Below, piece by piece: positions 11,605-20,532 of a stretch of DNA of 64,000 nucleotides (position 1 is the first letter of the stretch; every line of letters starts with the position of its first letter). This DNA comes from Aeromonas sobria (GTDB lineage: Bacteria; Pseudomonadota; Gammaproteobacteria; Enterobacterales; Aeromonadaceae). The stretch covers positions 62,001 to 126,000 of the forward strand of contig NZ_CDBW01000013.1 of the NCBI RefSeq assembly GCF_000820145.1, written 5' to 3'. The notes below the pieces were generated by a model that was not told the origin of the DNA, did no database searches, and saw only the letters and a list, made by a program, of their open reading frames with translations. The position numbers and the translations under genes are program-made.

Positions 11605-11915
11605 GGTTGGGTAATTACCTTCTCGGTGGTCACCAGCGGACGTCCCATCTGTAACTTGTCCATCGCCAGACTCGCCACCCGGGAGTGTTCAGCCAGGGTG
11701 CCCTGCTCCAGCAGCAGATGGCGCCATTCGATATTGAGGCGATCTTCTTCGGCCATCAGATCGTTCTGCTTGGCAGTCAGACCCCGAGTCATGTTGGTCA
11801 CCAGGATCACCGCAAAGGCGGTGACCAGCACGGCCACTGACAGCAAAATCTGCAACTTGTGACGCCAGAGATCACGGAGGATCTCCTTGGCCAGATGAAC
11901 ACGCACCTCGCTCAT
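11601..11915 (-). CDS. ftsL: Cell division protein FtsL
   Basis: FtsL is a small bitopic protein that forms the FtsQLB complex with FtsB and FtsQ. The 104-residue product has a cytoplasmic stretch, one membrane segment (about residues 22-42) and a periplasmic part rich in charged and leucine residues (LTAKQNDLMAEEDRLNIEWR), consistent with the expected coiled coil. Position between rsmH and ftsI is the normal one. Sequence is weakly conserved in this family, so the call leans on topology and synteny. Confidence 0.93.
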   Translation of the reverse strand: MSEVRVHLAKEILRDLWRHKLQILLSVAVLVTAFAVILVTNMTRGLTAKQNDLMAEEDRLNIEWRHLLLEQGTLAEHSRVASLAMDKLQMGRPLVTTEKVITQP

Positions 11916-11918
11916 CGG

Positions 11919-12857
11919 TTACTCCGCCAACCGCTCTGCGACACGCAGCACCGAGCTGCGCGAGCGGCTATTTTCAGACACTTCAGAATCAGATGGCTTG
12001 AGGGCCTTACCCACCGACTTCAATTTGCGACCGCCAGCCAGCTGGGCCTCGGTCAACGGAATACCGTAAGGCACTTCCGGCCCCTTCTCGTGCTTGCGGA
12101 TGAAATGCTTCACCAATCTGTCTTCCAGGGAATGGAAGCTGATCACCGACAGACGGCCATGCGGTGCCAACACTTCCAGCGCACCGTTGAGCGCGGTTTC
12201 AATCTCGTCCAGCTCGCTGTTGATATAGATGCGGATGGCCTGAAAGCTGCGTGTTGCAGCATGCTTGCCTTTTTCCTTGCTCGGGTTGACCCGGGCAATC
12301 ATCTCCGCCAGCTGACGGGTACGCACATAAGGCTCGGTCACACGGTCGTGGACGATGGCGCGAGCGATCTTCTTGGCAAAGCGCTCCTCACCAAAGGTCT
12401 TCAGCACCCAGGCGATATCATCCACATCAGCCTTGGCCAGCCACTGGGCAGCACTTTGGCCTGAGGTGGGGTCCATCCGCATATCGAGCGGGCCATCTTT
12501 CATAAAGCTGAATCCGCGCTCGGCATCGTCCAGCTGGGGAGACGAGACCCCCAGATCCAGCAAAAAGCCATCCACCTTGCCCAGCAAGCCACGCTCATCA
12601 AGATAAGAGGCGATACCGGAGAAAGGACCATGGACGATTTCGAAACGGGGATCCTGGATCTTGGCCGCTTCGGCAATCGCCTGCGGATCGCGGTCGATGG
12701 CGATCAACCGGCCATTGGGGCCAAGGTGCTGCAGGATCAGACGAGAATGACCACCACGGCCAAAAGTACCATCGACGTAAACGCCGTCCGGCTTGATGTC
12801 CAGACCTGCGACGGCTTCGTGCAACAGCACTGTGATGTGTTCAGCGGCTTGGGTCAT
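11919..12857 (-). CDS. rsmH: 16S rRNA m4C1402 methyltransferase RsmH (MraW)
   Basis: RsmH N4-methylates C1402 in the decoding centre of 16S rRNA, using S-adenosylmethionine; RsmI, also encoded in this window, adds the 2'-O-methyl group to the same nucleotide. The 312-residue product begins with [10 protein letters not shown] and the SAM motif [10 protein letters not shown], then [21 protein letters not shown] and [14 protein letters not shown], all hallmarks of the family. It starts one base after the mraZ stop codon and ends 3 bases before ftsL. Confidence 0.97.
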   Translation of the reverse strand: MTQAAEHITVLLHEAVAGLDIKPDGVYVDGTFGRGGHSRLILQHLGPNGRLIAIDRDPQAIAEAAKIQDPRFEIVHGPFSGIASYLDERGLLGKVDGFLLDLGVSSPQLDDAERGFSFMKDGPLDMRMDPTSGQSAAQWLAKADVDDIAWVLKTFGEERFAKKIARAIVHDRVTEPYVRTRQLAEMIARVNPSKEKGKHAATRSFQAIRIYINSELDEIETALNGALEVLAPHGRLSVISFHSLEDRLVKHFIRKHEKGPEVPYGIPLTEAQLAGGRKLKSVGKALKPSDSEVSENSRSRSSVLRVAERLAE

Positions 12858-13316
12858 TTATAAAGAGAAATCCTGTAGTCGTGGTGAGCTTGCCCAATCG
12901 TCCCCGGGCAGACCCAAGATGTCGTCATTGACCTGTTGTTGCCAGCGGGCTTCATCCCACAGCTCAAATTTGTTGAGCTGGCCCACCAACATGATTTTCT
13001 TGTCCAGCCCCGCATGGTTGCGCAGTGGCTGGCTGAGCAGCAGACGGCCATTGCCATCCAGCTCGCATTCGGTTGCATGTCCCAGCAACAGCCGCTGCAA
13101 ACGGCGCTCTTGCGTATTCATGCTGGAAAGGGTCTTGAGCTTGCGCTCAACCTCTTCCCATTCGTTCAGGGGATAAAGCAGCAGACAGGGATGGGCAATA
13201 TCGATGGTGCAGACCAGCTGGCCGTCGCGCTCAGAGCGCAGCCAATCACGGAATTTGGTCGGAATAGCCAGCCGCCCTTTACTGTCCAGGCTGATGGCAT
13301 GAGCGCCACGCAACAA
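12858..13316 (-). CDS. mraZ: Transcriptional regulator MraZ
   Basis: MraZ is a ring-forming DNA-binding protein with two SpoVT-AbrB-like halves that represses its own dcw promoter. Starting at TTG 13316 the product is 152 residues, exactly the E. coli length, and begins [19 protein letters not shown]; the paired DSKGRL and DGNGRLLL motifs mark the two half-domains. An AGGGA-like site lies upstream of the TTG. The open frame continues upstream to 13391, but those residues overlay the promoter and the MraZ boxes and do not align with the family. Confidence 0.94.
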   Translation of the reverse strand: MLRGAHAISLDSKGRLAIPTKFRDWLRSERDGQLVCTIDIAHPCLLLYPLNEWEEVERKLKTLSSMNTQERRLQRLLLGHATECELDGNGRLLLSQPLRNHAGLDKKIMLVGQLNKFELWDEARWQQQVNDDILGLPGDDWASSPRLQDFSL

Positions 13317-13352
13317 ATTGCAGTCCCTGAAGGTGAGTGAGCGAGCTGATTG

Positions 13353-13388
13353 CCCCTCTAAAAACCACTTTGATCCACTTTTCCCCAC
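13353..13388 (-). promoter_or_regulatory. Array of four MraZ-binding boxes
   Basis: Reading the minus strand, GTGGGG, GTGGAT, GTGGTT and GAGGGG begin at 13388, 13378, 13368 and 13358, that is every 10 bases. MraZ is known to bind short TGGGN direct repeats with 5-base spacers in front of mraZ, and this array has that geometry. The first box lies at the predicted transcription start, which suits repression. The last two boxes deviate from consensus. Confidence 0.8.
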
Positions 13389-13393
13389 CATGA

Positions 13394-13422
13394 AGTTTAA
13401 GGACGTGGAAGGGGCTTTTCAA
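13394..13422 (-). promoter_or_regulatory. Predicted dcw (mraZ) promoter
   Basis: On the minus strand TTGAAA (13422-13417) and TAAACT (13399-13394) are separated by 17 bases, a good sigma-70 match. The predicted start of transcription, near 13387, falls on the first MraZ box and gives a leader of about 70 bases before the TTG of mraZ. Confidence 0.7.
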
Positions 13423-13702
13423 GCAAGGAGATGGGACAGAGAGAACATATTGACGCAGCATTTGGACACTGCAGGTTGAGTGGGTTGATTTTCCACAAGT
13501 TATTTGTGGTAAAACCCTGAGTATTTATTGCAATAAGTTAATGAAATACGTTGATAAGTAATCAATCGATACCACAAATCAGCGAGTCAGCAGACCAATA
13601 CTCGAAGCAAAATAAATACATCTCATTGATTTAACGAATTAATTGCCGATAAATTGCAAGAAAGCCCATTTCTTCGTTCAGCGCAGCCATATTTCTATAT
13701 GC
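13423..13702. other. Gene-free AT-rich spacer upstream of dcw promoter
   Basis: No credible gene. The stretch is AT-rich and holds paired DnaA-box-like or operator-like sequences: TTTTCCACAA (13489-13498) facing TTGTGGTAAAA (13504-13514), and TACCACAAAT at 13570-13579, which is an exact inverted copy of ATTTGTGGTA at 13502-13511. Function unknown. Confidence 0.4.
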
Positions 13703-13735
13703 AAAAAAAGAGCCCTGCGATTCATCGCAGGGCTC
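13703..13735 (-). terminator. Rho-independent terminator of rnpB
   Basis: An 11-bp perfect stem (GAGCCCTGCGA with TCGCAGGGCTC, 4-base loop) at 13710-13735 is followed on the minus strand by seven T residues. It lies directly after the 3' end of RNase P RNA. Confidence 0.93.
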
Positions 13736-13742
13736 TTCGGAA

Positions 13743-14136
<394 letters not shown>

Positions 14137-14141
14137 CGCGG

Positions 14142-14171
14142 ATTATAGCCTTGCGATGCGGGTGGGGTAAA
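14142..14171 (-). promoter_or_regulatory. Predicted rnpB promoter
   Basis: On the minus strand a perfect TATAAT (14147-14142) lies about 6 bases before the rnpB 5' end. A TTTACC at 14171-14166 is a plausible -35 with an 18-base spacer. Confidence 0.7.
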
Positions 14172-14299
14172 CCGGCAATTCCTGTTTACAGCGATTTATC
14201 GTGCTTCTATCGCACCTCAACCCTGACTTGGCAGCCAAAGTTTGCTGGCACGCTGGTTTGCACCGGTTAGAAAGCAGCCAGCAGGCACGATCACACGAC

Positions 14300-15133
14300 T
14301 TAATAGTGCTCAAGGCCGTATTTGTAGAGGGCATTCTTCTTCACACCGTGGATCTCGGCGGTCAGGGCGGCAGCTTTTTTCAGCGGCAATTCGGTCACCA
14401 ACAGTCCCAGGGTACGGATCGCCTCGGCAGGGAGGTCCTCTTCATGCTTATTGGCCCCAGCAACCACCAACACGATCTCGCCGCGACAACGGTTATCATC
14501 CTCACCGAGCCAGGTCAGCATCTCGGAGGCGGGCAGGCCATGGATCGACTCAAAGGTTTTAGTCAGTTCGCGGCACACCACCACCTGACGCTCGCCGAGA
14601 ATGCGCGCAATCGCTTCAACGGTATCCTGCACCCGGCGCGGCGATTCGTAGAACACCAGCGAACGGGTATCTTCGATAACCGCTTGCAGACGATCGTCAC
14701 GGCCTTTGCTCTTGGCGGGCAGGAAGCCTTCGAAGGCAAAACGATCGGTGGGCAGACCGGCCGCGCTCAAGGCGGTAATGGCAGCGCAAGGGCCGGGCAG
14801 CGGCACCACCTTGACCCCTGCCTCGCGACAGCGGGTGACCAGGTGGTAACCGGGATCGCTGATGAGCGGGGTGCCAGCATCGGAGACCAGCGCAACACTC
14901 TTGCCCTCTTTGATCCGGCCGATCAGCACATCGGCCTTCTGCTGCTCATTGTGGTCGTGCAGAGCGAAGGTCGGCACCGAGATTTGGTAGTGGCTGAGCA
15001 GGATACCGGTATGTCGGGTATCTTCAGCGGCCACCAGATCAACACTGCGTAAAATGTTTAATGCACGCTGGGTGATATCCGCCAAATTGCCGATCGGAGT
15101 GGGGACTATATACAGGGTTGGGATGTCACTCAT
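14300..15133 (-). CDS. rsmI: 16S rRNA 2'-O-ribose C1402 methyltransferase RsmI
   Basis: RsmI is a tetrapyrrole-methylase-fold enzyme that 2'-O-methylates C1402 of 16S rRNA. The 277-residue protein shows [19 protein letters not shown] at the N-terminus, [27 protein letters not shown], and [21 protein letters not shown], the diagnostic motifs. Its gene diverges from lpoA, the usual arrangement in gamma-proteobacteria (yraL-yraM). Confidence 0.97.
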   Translation of the reverse strand: MSDIPTLYIVPTPIGNLADITQRALNILRSVDLVAAEDTRHTGILLSHYQISVPTFALHDHNEQQKADVLIGRIKEGKSVALVSDAGTPLISDPGYHLVTRCREAGVKVVPLPGPCAAITALSAAGLPTDRFAFEGFLPAKSKGRDDRLQAVIEDTRSLVFYESPRRVQDTVEAIARILGERQVVVCRELTKTFESIHGLPASEMLTWLGEDDNRCRGEIVLVVAGANKHEEDLPAEAIRTLGLLVTELPLKKAAALTAEIHGVKKNALYKYGLEHY

Positions 15134-15156
15134 AGGATCTCCGAGTGTCCCGACAA

Positions 15157-15185
15157 TTGTGTCGCCATATTGGCCCGTTTACACT
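15157..15185 (+). promoter_or_regulatory. Predicted lpoA promoter
   Basis: TTGTGT (15157-15162) and TACACT (15180-15185) are 17 bases apart. Transcription would start near 15192, after the alternative ATG at 15186, which supports ATG 15213 as the lpoA start. Confidence 0.55.
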
Positions 15186-15212
15186 ATGGCTAACTTCAAC
15201 ACTGGTCGGGGA

Positions 15213-17120
15213 ATGAACTTGAACCGGGTTACAAAGCAGCTAAGTGTATCACGACTCTTCGGCATCATACTCGCGGCAGTACTGCTCGCCGCCTGTGCGT
15301 CGGAGCCCAATCAACCGTCAGGGCAGTCAGGCATGCCCTCTGCGTTCTCCAATCTGACCAAGAATGCCCAGTGGTATCTTGAGCAGGTGGACCCGGCCAA
15401 GCCGGCCGAAGCCTTTACCTGGCAGATGCTGGCGGCCCGCAGTTATCTGGCGCTGGGCCAGGCCAAACCGGCCTCGGCACTGTTCCAGCAGCTACAGAAG
15501 CAGGCCAAGGACCCCGCCCAGAAGGCGCAGCTGCAACTGCTGCAAGCCCATCTGTTGCTGGCACAGGGCCACGCCAATCAGGCGCTGATCCTGCTGGAAG
15601 GCAAACCTGAGGTGGTGCTGGATGCCGATACCCAGAAGGATTGGTATCGCCAGCGCGTGGTGCTGCAGCTCGATATCAACAACAAGTTTGGCGCAGCCAA
15701 GTCGTTGATTGCACTGGAACCCTACCTCAATCAGAGCGAACAGGCGACCAACCATCAGCAGATCTGGTCGTTGCTCAAAAGCATGACCCCCTCCACCCTG
15801 CAAGCGCTGGAAGAGGCCCAGGCACCTGACGTGACCACTGGCTGGCTGCGACTGGCGGCACTGGTCAATGAGTTTGGCGCCCAGCCAAACCTGCTGGCCC
15901 GTCAGCTGGCAGGCTGGAAGCGTGACTTCCCCAACCATCCGGCCCAGAAGGATATGCCAGCAGGATTGGGCGATCTGGCTACCACTGCCAGTACCTCGGT
16001 GCAGCAGATTGCCGTGCTACTGCCGCTCTCCGGTAACCTGGAACCACAAGGATCCGCCATTCGCAACGGCATGCTGATGTCTTACAAGGAGAATCAGGGG
16101 CAATTCACCCTGAACTTCTACGACACCCAGAGCAAGGCGATTGGCGATCTTTACAAGCAGGCGATCCAGGAAGGGGCAGACATGATTATCGGCCCGCTGC
16201 TCAAAGATCGGGTCGAGGCACTGCTCCAGGCCAATCCGACCGTGCCGGTACTGGCGCTCAACGAGCTGGACAAGCCGATCGTCAACGACACCACTTACTA
16301 CTTCTCCCTCTCAGCCGCAGCCGATGCTGCGCAGGCCGCCCAGTACCTCTACGCTCAAGGCTACCGCAAGCCATTGCTGATTGCCGCCCAGGGGCGGATC
16401 GGCTACGGCAGCATCAAGGCTTTCGAGCAGAGCTGGGCGACCCTGAGCCAGGATAAGCCGGTTGTTGCCACCTTTGGCGCCCGCAATGAAGTGCAGGGGA
16501 TGGTCAAGAACGCCCTGAGCGGCCGCTCAACTGCCCGTGCTGGCGAGGTGGTGCAACTCTCTGATGCCGCACCGCGCAGCATAGATGCCGTTTATGTGGT
16601 GGCCAACAGCCTGGAAACCCGGATGATCAAGCCCTACGTGGATGTCTCGGTCAATCCGATGGGCAGCCTGCCCATCTACAGCAGCTCCCGTGGCTACGAC
16701 AGCGCCGCCACCGAAGTCGCATCCGAGCTGAATGGCATGCGGATCGGTGACATGCCGCTGCTGCTTGGTGGTTATGAAACCCAGCGCGAACAGATTGCGC
16801 TACTGTGGCCACAGATCCAGGGTGACCTGCTGCGTCTGTTTGCCATGGGTTACGATGCCGTGAGTCTGGCAGAAAACCTGCAACAGATGCGCAAGGTCGG
16901 TGGCATGCAACAGGCTGGCATGAGCGGCCAACTGAGCGTGGATACCCAGGGCAATATCGTGCGGATGCTGAGCTGGGCCACTTACCAGAACGGCAAGCTG
17001 GTCGATGAGAACGCTGTTCAGCAACTGGAGGAGCCATCCAGTGAAGGAGCTATGGAAACGGATGCGCCAGCAATTGCAGAGCCTGTTCCCCTCAGCAACA
17101 CCCAAGGGACAGCACTTTGA
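15213..17120 (+). CDS. lpoA: Outer-membrane lipoprotein activator of PBP1A, LpoA
   Basis: LpoA sits in the outer membrane and reaches through the murein to stimulate PBP1A. The 635-residue product starts [12 protein letters not shown], has a hydrophobic signal ([13 protein letters not shown]) ending in a lipobox cysteine, an N-terminal helical repeat region rich in alanine and glutamine, and a C-terminal periplasmic-binding-like domain beginning at about [21 protein letters not shown]. In-frame codons extend upstream into rsmI, but the ATG at 15213 gives a sensible lipoprotein signal and lies after the predicted promoter. The Shine-Dalgarno (GGGG) is very close to this ATG, so the exact start is not certain. 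Confidence 0.93.
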   Translation: MNLNRVTKQLSVSRLFGIILAAVLLAACASEPNQPSGQSGMPSAFSNLTKNAQWYLEQVDPAKPAEAFTWQMLAARSYLALGQAKPASALFQQLQKQAKDPAQKAQLQLLQAHLLLAQGHANQALILLEGKPEVVLDADTQKDWYRQRVVLQLDINNKFGAAKSLIALEPYLNQSEQATNHQQIWSLLKSMTPSTLQALEEAQAPDVTTGWLRLAALVNEFGAQPNLLARQLAGWKRDFPNHPAQKDMPAGLGDLATTASTSVQQIAVLLPLSGNLEPQGSAIRNGMLMSYKENQGQFTLNFYDTQSKAIGDLYKQAIQEGADMIIGPLLKDRVEALLQANPTVPVLALNELDKPIVNDTTYYFSLSAAADAAQAAQYLYAQGYRKPLLIAAQGRIGYGSIKAFEQSWATLSQDKPVVATFGARNEVQGMVKNALSGRSTARAGEVVQLSDAAPRSIDAVYVVANSLETRMIKPYVDVSVNPMGSLPIYSSSRGYDSAATEVASELNGMRIGDMPLLLGGYETQREQIALLWPQIQGDLLRLFAMGYDAVSLAENLQQMRKVGGMQQAGMSGQLSVDTQGNIVRMLSWATYQNGKLVDENAVQQLEEPSSEGAMETDAPAIAEPVPLSNTQGTAL

Positions 17121-17433
17121 GCTAGTGGCTGAACGCTGGTTGCAAGCCCGCGGCCTGCAACCGGTAGCTCGCAACTATCGCTGTCGTGGCGGTGAGATAG
17201 ACCTCATCATGCACCAGGGCCAGACCCTGGTGTTTGTTGAGGTGCGCTACCGGGCCAACAGCAGCCATGGCGGAGCCGCCAGCTCGGTCACCCGCGCAAA
17301 GCAGCGCAAGATCGTGCTGGCAGCGCGCCACTATTTAAAGCAACATGCCATCAACGAGGCTCATCAGGCCTGCCGATTCGATGTGATCGCGTTCGAGGGT
17401 GACCAGCCAGACTGGATCCAGAACGCATTTTAA
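17041..17433 (+). CDS. yraN: YraN family (UPF0102) endonuclease-like protein
   Basis: A 130-residue member of the YraN/UPF0102 family, which has a restriction-endonuclease-like fold and an undefined cellular role. The central [20 protein letters not shown] stretch contains the conserved E, D and E positions of the putative metal site. The start is GTG 17041, with GGAGG 9 bases upstream; the gene therefore overlaps the last 80 bases of lpoA in another frame. An in-frame GTG/ATG-like start further upstream (17005) lacks such a site. Confidence 0.92.
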   Translation: MKELWKRMRQQLQSLFPSATPKGQHFELVAERWLQARGLQPVARNYRCRGGEIDLIMHQGQTLVFVEVRYRANSSHGGAASSVTRAKQRKIVLAARHYLKQHAINEAHQACRFDVIAFEGDQPDWIQNAF

Positions 17434-17442
17434 GAGGACCCT

Positions 17443-18033
17443 ATGACTGACCGCATTAAAGAAAACTACACCGAAAGCATCCAGACCAAGATAGCTGCCG
17501 CCGAGGCGCTGCCGGATGCCATCCATACGGCAGCCCAGATGATCACCATCTGCCTGCTCAATGGCCACAAGGTGCTGGCATGCGGTAACGGTCCTTCTGC
17601 CGCACTGGCACAGCTGTTTATCTCGGAGCTGGTCAACTGCTACGAAACCCAGCGCCCTTCCCTGCCCGGCATGGCGCTGACCGCCGATATGGCCACCATC
17701 AGTGCCATCGCCACCGATCACGGTTTTGAAGAGGTCTATGCCAAGCAGATCCGCGCACTTGGCCAACCGGGCGATATTCTGGTAGTAATCACCACCTCCG
17801 GCCACAGCCGTAGCCTGATCAAGGCCGCTGAAGCCGCCCTTTCCCGCGACATGACCATAGTCGTGCTGAGCGGTGGTGACGGTGGCGAGATGGCCGGCCT
17901 GCTGGGGCCCAACGATGTGGAGATCCGCGTCCCTTCCGCCCGTCGGCCTCGCATTCTGGAAGTGAACCTGTTGACCCTGCACTGTCTCTGTGATCTCATC
18001 GACCAGACACTTTTCCCGCAACAGGAAGATTGA
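17443..18033 (+). CDS. diaA: DnaA initiator-associating protein DiaA (SIS domain)
   Basis: DiaA is a tetrameric SIS-domain protein that binds DnaA and promotes orderly initiation at oriC. The 196-residue product has the SIS core [19 protein letters not shown] and [19 protein letters not shown], and aligns with DiaA/GmhA-type isomerases over its length. Synteny (lpoA-yraN-diaA-dolP) favours DiaA rather than the heptose isomerase GmhA. It follows yraN after 9 bases with an AGAGGA site before the ATG. Confidence 0.94.
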   Translation: MTDRIKENYTESIQTKIAAAEALPDAIHTAAQMITICLLNGHKVLACGNGPSAALAQLFISELVNCYETQRPSLPGMALTADMATISAIATDHGFEEVYAKQIRALGQPGDILVVITTSGHSRSLIKAAEAALSRDMTIVVLSGGDGGEMAGLLGPNDVEIRVPSARRPRILEVNLLTLHCLCDLIDQTLFPQQED

Positions 18034-18037
18034 ACCA

Positions 18038-18616
18038 ATGAACAAGCAGATCCTCATCCTTGGCATCGTCGCTGGCTCGTTGCTGCTGCAAGGCTGCGCC
18101 GCCGTGGTAGTCGGCGGTGCCGCGGGGACCGCCAAGGTTTCCGGCGATCGTCGCACCATGAGTGCCCAGTGGGATGACCAGACCATAGAGTTGAAAGCCG
18201 CCAACCAGCTGGCCGACAACAAGCCAATGAGCGCCACCAGCAAGATCAGCGTCTACAGCAACAATGGCCGTGTCCTGCTGGTTGGCCAGACACCTTCTGA
18301 CGTTTACAAGCTGGAAGCAGGCAAAATTGTCGGTCGTATCGAAGGGGTACGGCATGTCTACAATGAGCTGCGCCTCGGACAACCGGCCAGCCTGACCACC
18401 CGTAGCAATGACTCCTGGATCACCTCCAAGGTAAAAGCCGACATGTTCGGTACCAAGAACTTCGACAGCGCCAAGGTCAAAGTCGTTACTGAAAACAGTG
18501 AAGTATTTCTGATTGGCCTGGTGACCCGACAGGAAGGGGAGCAAGCGGTAGAGATTGCCCGCCACGTTGATGGTGTGAAACGCGTCATCAAGGCATTCGA
18601 GTTCGCCCAGAACTGA
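18038..18616 (+). CDS. dolP: Outer-membrane lipoprotein DolP (YraP), two BON domains
   Basis: DolP supports outer-membrane integrity and localises to division sites in E. coli. The 192-residue product begins MNKQILILGIVAGSLLLQGC with a lipobox cysteine, then carries two BON domains (about residues 45-115 and 120-190), each with the expected GxV or VxxVxN-type turns (GVRHVYNELRL; GVKRVIKAF). Four bases separate it from diaA. The open frame continues upstream inside diaA, but the lipoprotein signal fixes the start. In E. coli the gene is sigma-E regulated; I see no clear sigma-E promoter here. Confidence 0.94.
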   Translation: MNKQILILGIVAGSLLLQGCAAVVVGGAAGTAKVSGDRRTMSAQWDDQTIELKAANQLADNKPMSATSKISVYSNNGRVLLVGQTPSDVYKLEAGKIVGRIEGVRHVYNELRLGQPASLTTRSNDSWITSKVKADMFGTKNFDSAKVKVVTENSEVFLIGLVTRQEGEQAVEIARHVDGVKRVIKAFEFAQN

Positions 18617-18630
18617 GCCAAACCGGCATA

Positions 18631-18662
18631 AAAAAACGCAGCCCATCGGCTGCGTTTTTTAT
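18631..18662. terminator. Bidirectional terminator between dolP and sspB
   Basis: AAAAAACGCAGCC and GGCTGCGTTTTTT form a 13-bp stem with a CATC loop, ending in T runs on both strands. It serves the convergent dolP and sspB genes and overlaps the sspB stop codon. Confidence 0.93.
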
Positions 18663-19084
18663 TTGATCACTGTCAGGGTCGGACGACCGCTTGGACGCGG
18701 CGGTTCGGGCTCTGGCTCCACCGGAGCTTCGGCCTGCTCCAGCCAAATATCATAACCAGGTTCGGGCGGAAACATAGTGCCCACGCCGTTCTCCCGGGCA
18801 TGAATGGCCAACACAGCCGCCATCGGGATATAAACCTGCTGGGATACTCCGCCAAAACGGGCGCTGAAGCTGATGGCATCATTGTCCATGTGAAATTGCA
18901 TCACGGCACGAGGCGCGATATTCAGCACAATCTGCCCATCCTGGGCAAACTGCATCGGTACCATCACATGAGGCAGGTTGACGTTGACCACCAGATGGGG
19001 AGTCAGGTCATTGTCCAGCAACCAGTCAAAGAACGCCCGCAATAGATAGGGGCGGCTCGGGGTCATTGTTGGCTCGCTACTCAT
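18659..19084 (-). CDS. sspB: ClpXP protease adaptor SspB
   Basis: SspB delivers ssrA-tagged and some other substrates to ClpXP. The 141-residue product has the N-terminal dimer and peptide-binding domain ([42 protein letters not shown]), a proline and glutamate-rich flexible linker, and a C-terminal ClpX-binding tail GRPTLTVIK like that of E. coli. The linker is shorter than in E. coli. The ATG at 19084 overlaps the sspA stop by 4 bases. Confidence 0.95.
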   Translation of the reverse strand: MSSEPTMTPSRPYLLRAFFDWLLDNDLTPHLVVNVNLPHVMVPMQFAQDGQIVLNIAPRAVMQFHMDNDAISFSARFGGVSQQVYIPMAAVLAIHARENGVGTMFPPEPGYDIWLEQAEAPVEPEPEPPRPSGRPTLTVIK

Positions 19085-19710
19085 ACGCCAGAACGGATCT
19101 CGCGTTCAGCTTCGGTCAGGGATGCCTGGAAGGATTCACGTTCGAACAAACGAACCATGTAAGCCTTCAGCTCTTTGGCACCACGACCGGTGAGGTCAAT
19201 ACCCAGACTCGGCAAACGCCACAACAGCGGCGCCATGTAGCAATCAACCAGACCGAACTCTTCGCTCATGAAATAAGGCATTTCGCCAAAGATCGGGGCG
19301 ATGGCCAGCAGATTATCACGCAGTTCGTTGCGTGCAGCGTCTACATCAGTTCCGGCCATGACCTTGTCAGCCAGGGAGTACCAGTCCAGCTCGATGCGAT
19401 GCATCATCAGACGGCTGTTACCACGGGCAACCGGATAAACCGGCATCAGGGGCGGATGCGGGAAGCGTTCGTCCAGATACTCCATGATGATGCGTGAGGT
19501 ATAAAGAGCAAGCTCACGATCCACCAGGGTCGGTACAGTGTTGTACGGGTTCAGCTCGGCCAGCTCATCCGGCAGGTTGGCTGGGTCAACCTGGCAGATA
19601 TCCACGCTAACACCCTTCTCCGCCAGGACAATACGCACCTGATGGCTGAACATATCGTTGGCACCGGAAAACAGCGTCATTACCGAACGCTTATTGGCAG
19701 CTACAGCCAT
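19081..19710 (-). CDS. sspA: Stringent starvation protein A
   Basis: SspA is a glutathione-S-transferase-fold protein that binds RNA polymerase and remodels transcription in stationary phase and acid stress. The 209-residue product has the thioredoxin-like N-terminal half ([50 protein letters not shown]) and an all-helical C-terminal half. The catalytic GST residues are absent, as usual for SspA. It forms a two-gene operon with sspB. Confidence 0.96.
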   Translation of the reverse strand: MAVAANKRSVMTLFSGANDMFSHQVRIVLAEKGVSVDICQVDPANLPDELAELNPYNTVPTLVDRELALYTSRIIMEYLDERFPHPPLMPVYPVARGNSRLMMHRIELDWYSLADKVMAGTDVDAARNELRDNLLAIAPIFGEMPYFMSEEFGLVDCYMAPLLWRLPSLGIDLTGRGAKELKAYMVRLFERESFQASLTEAEREIRSGV

Positions 19711-19732
19711 TGAACCCTCCCGTCATTAAAAA

Positions 19733-19770
19733 GCAGAAACGGCAATGAAGCATCTTGGTCTTCATTGCCG
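19733..19770 (-). terminator. Terminator after petC
   Basis: CGGCAATGAAG and CTTCATTGCCG form an 11-bp stem with a 9-base loop (19740-19770). On the minus strand it is followed by the T-rich TTTCTGCTTTTT. It lies between petC and sspA. Confidence 0.8.
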
Positions 19771-19797
19771 TGCATTATATTACCCACTTCTGGTCGC

Positions 19798-20532
19798 TTA
19801 GTGAACGTCGCGCCAGAATTCCTTCTTCAACAGCACAGTGAAGATGAAGAAGATTACGATGAAGCCAAGTACCCAGAAGCCCATGCGTTCACGCTCCTGT
19901 TGTACCGGTTCAGCCGAGTAGACCAAGAAGTTTACCAGATCCAGCACCGTCTTATCATACTCTTCATCATTCATTTCGCCATTACCGTCAGATTTGATAC
20001 TGACAACCTGTTGGGTTTCCACTCCGTCGACCGTGTGAGTGGCGAACTCGGCACGGGGGGTTCCCTGCAGCGGCTCCAGCACATGGGGCATGCCCACGGA
20101 CGGGAATACGGCGTTGTTCACGCCAAATGGGCGAGTCGGATCAACATAGAAGGAACGCAGATAGGTATAGATCCAGTCTGCTCCCCGCACTCGGGCCACC
20201 AGCGTCAGGTCGGGAGGCGGTGCACCGAACCACTTGGCAGCATCCTTCTCTGGCATGGAGATCTTCATTAATTCACCGATTTTAGCGCCGGTGAAAACAA
20301 GATTTTCCCTCATCAACTCTTCAGGAATACCCAGATCCTCTGCAACCCGGTTGTAGCGCTGATACTGCGTCGAGTGGCAACCAGCGCAGTAGTTCATGAA
20401 GGTTGTCACACCACGCTGCAAGGAGGCCTTATCACTCAAGTCGTACTCAGCCTTGTCCAGATGCACCGCCCCTGTATTGGCAAACACCAGTGACGGCAGC
20501 AGGGTCAGCACTGCAAATATGATTCTTTTCAT
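19798..20532 (-). CDS. petC: Ubiquinol-cytochrome c reductase, cytochrome c1
   Basis: Cytochrome c1 passes electrons from the Rieske centre of complex III to soluble cytochrome c in the periplasm. The 244-residue product has a signal peptide (MKRIIFAVLTLLPSLVFA), one CAGCH haem c attachment motif with the following conserved RYNR segment, and a C-terminal membrane anchor (about residues 219-237). Its start overlaps the petB stop by 4 bases. Confidence 0.96.
   Translation of the reverse strand: MKRIIFAVLTLLPSLVFANTGAVHLDKAEYDLSDKASLQRGVTTFMNYCAGCHSTQYQRYNRVAEDLGIPEELMRENLVFTGAKIGELMKISMPEKDAAKWFGAPPPDLTLVARVRGADWIYTYLRSFYVDPTRPFGVNNAVFPSVGMPHVLEPLQGTPRAEFATHTVDGVETQQVVSIKSDGNGEMNDEEYDKTVLDLVNFLVYSAEPVQQERERMGFWVLGFIVIFFIFTVLLKKEFWRDVH

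Noticed and set aside
13317..13391. Upstream extension of mraZ to 13391
   Set aside because: It would place the promoter start site and MraZ boxes inside the gene; family alignment begins at LLRGA.
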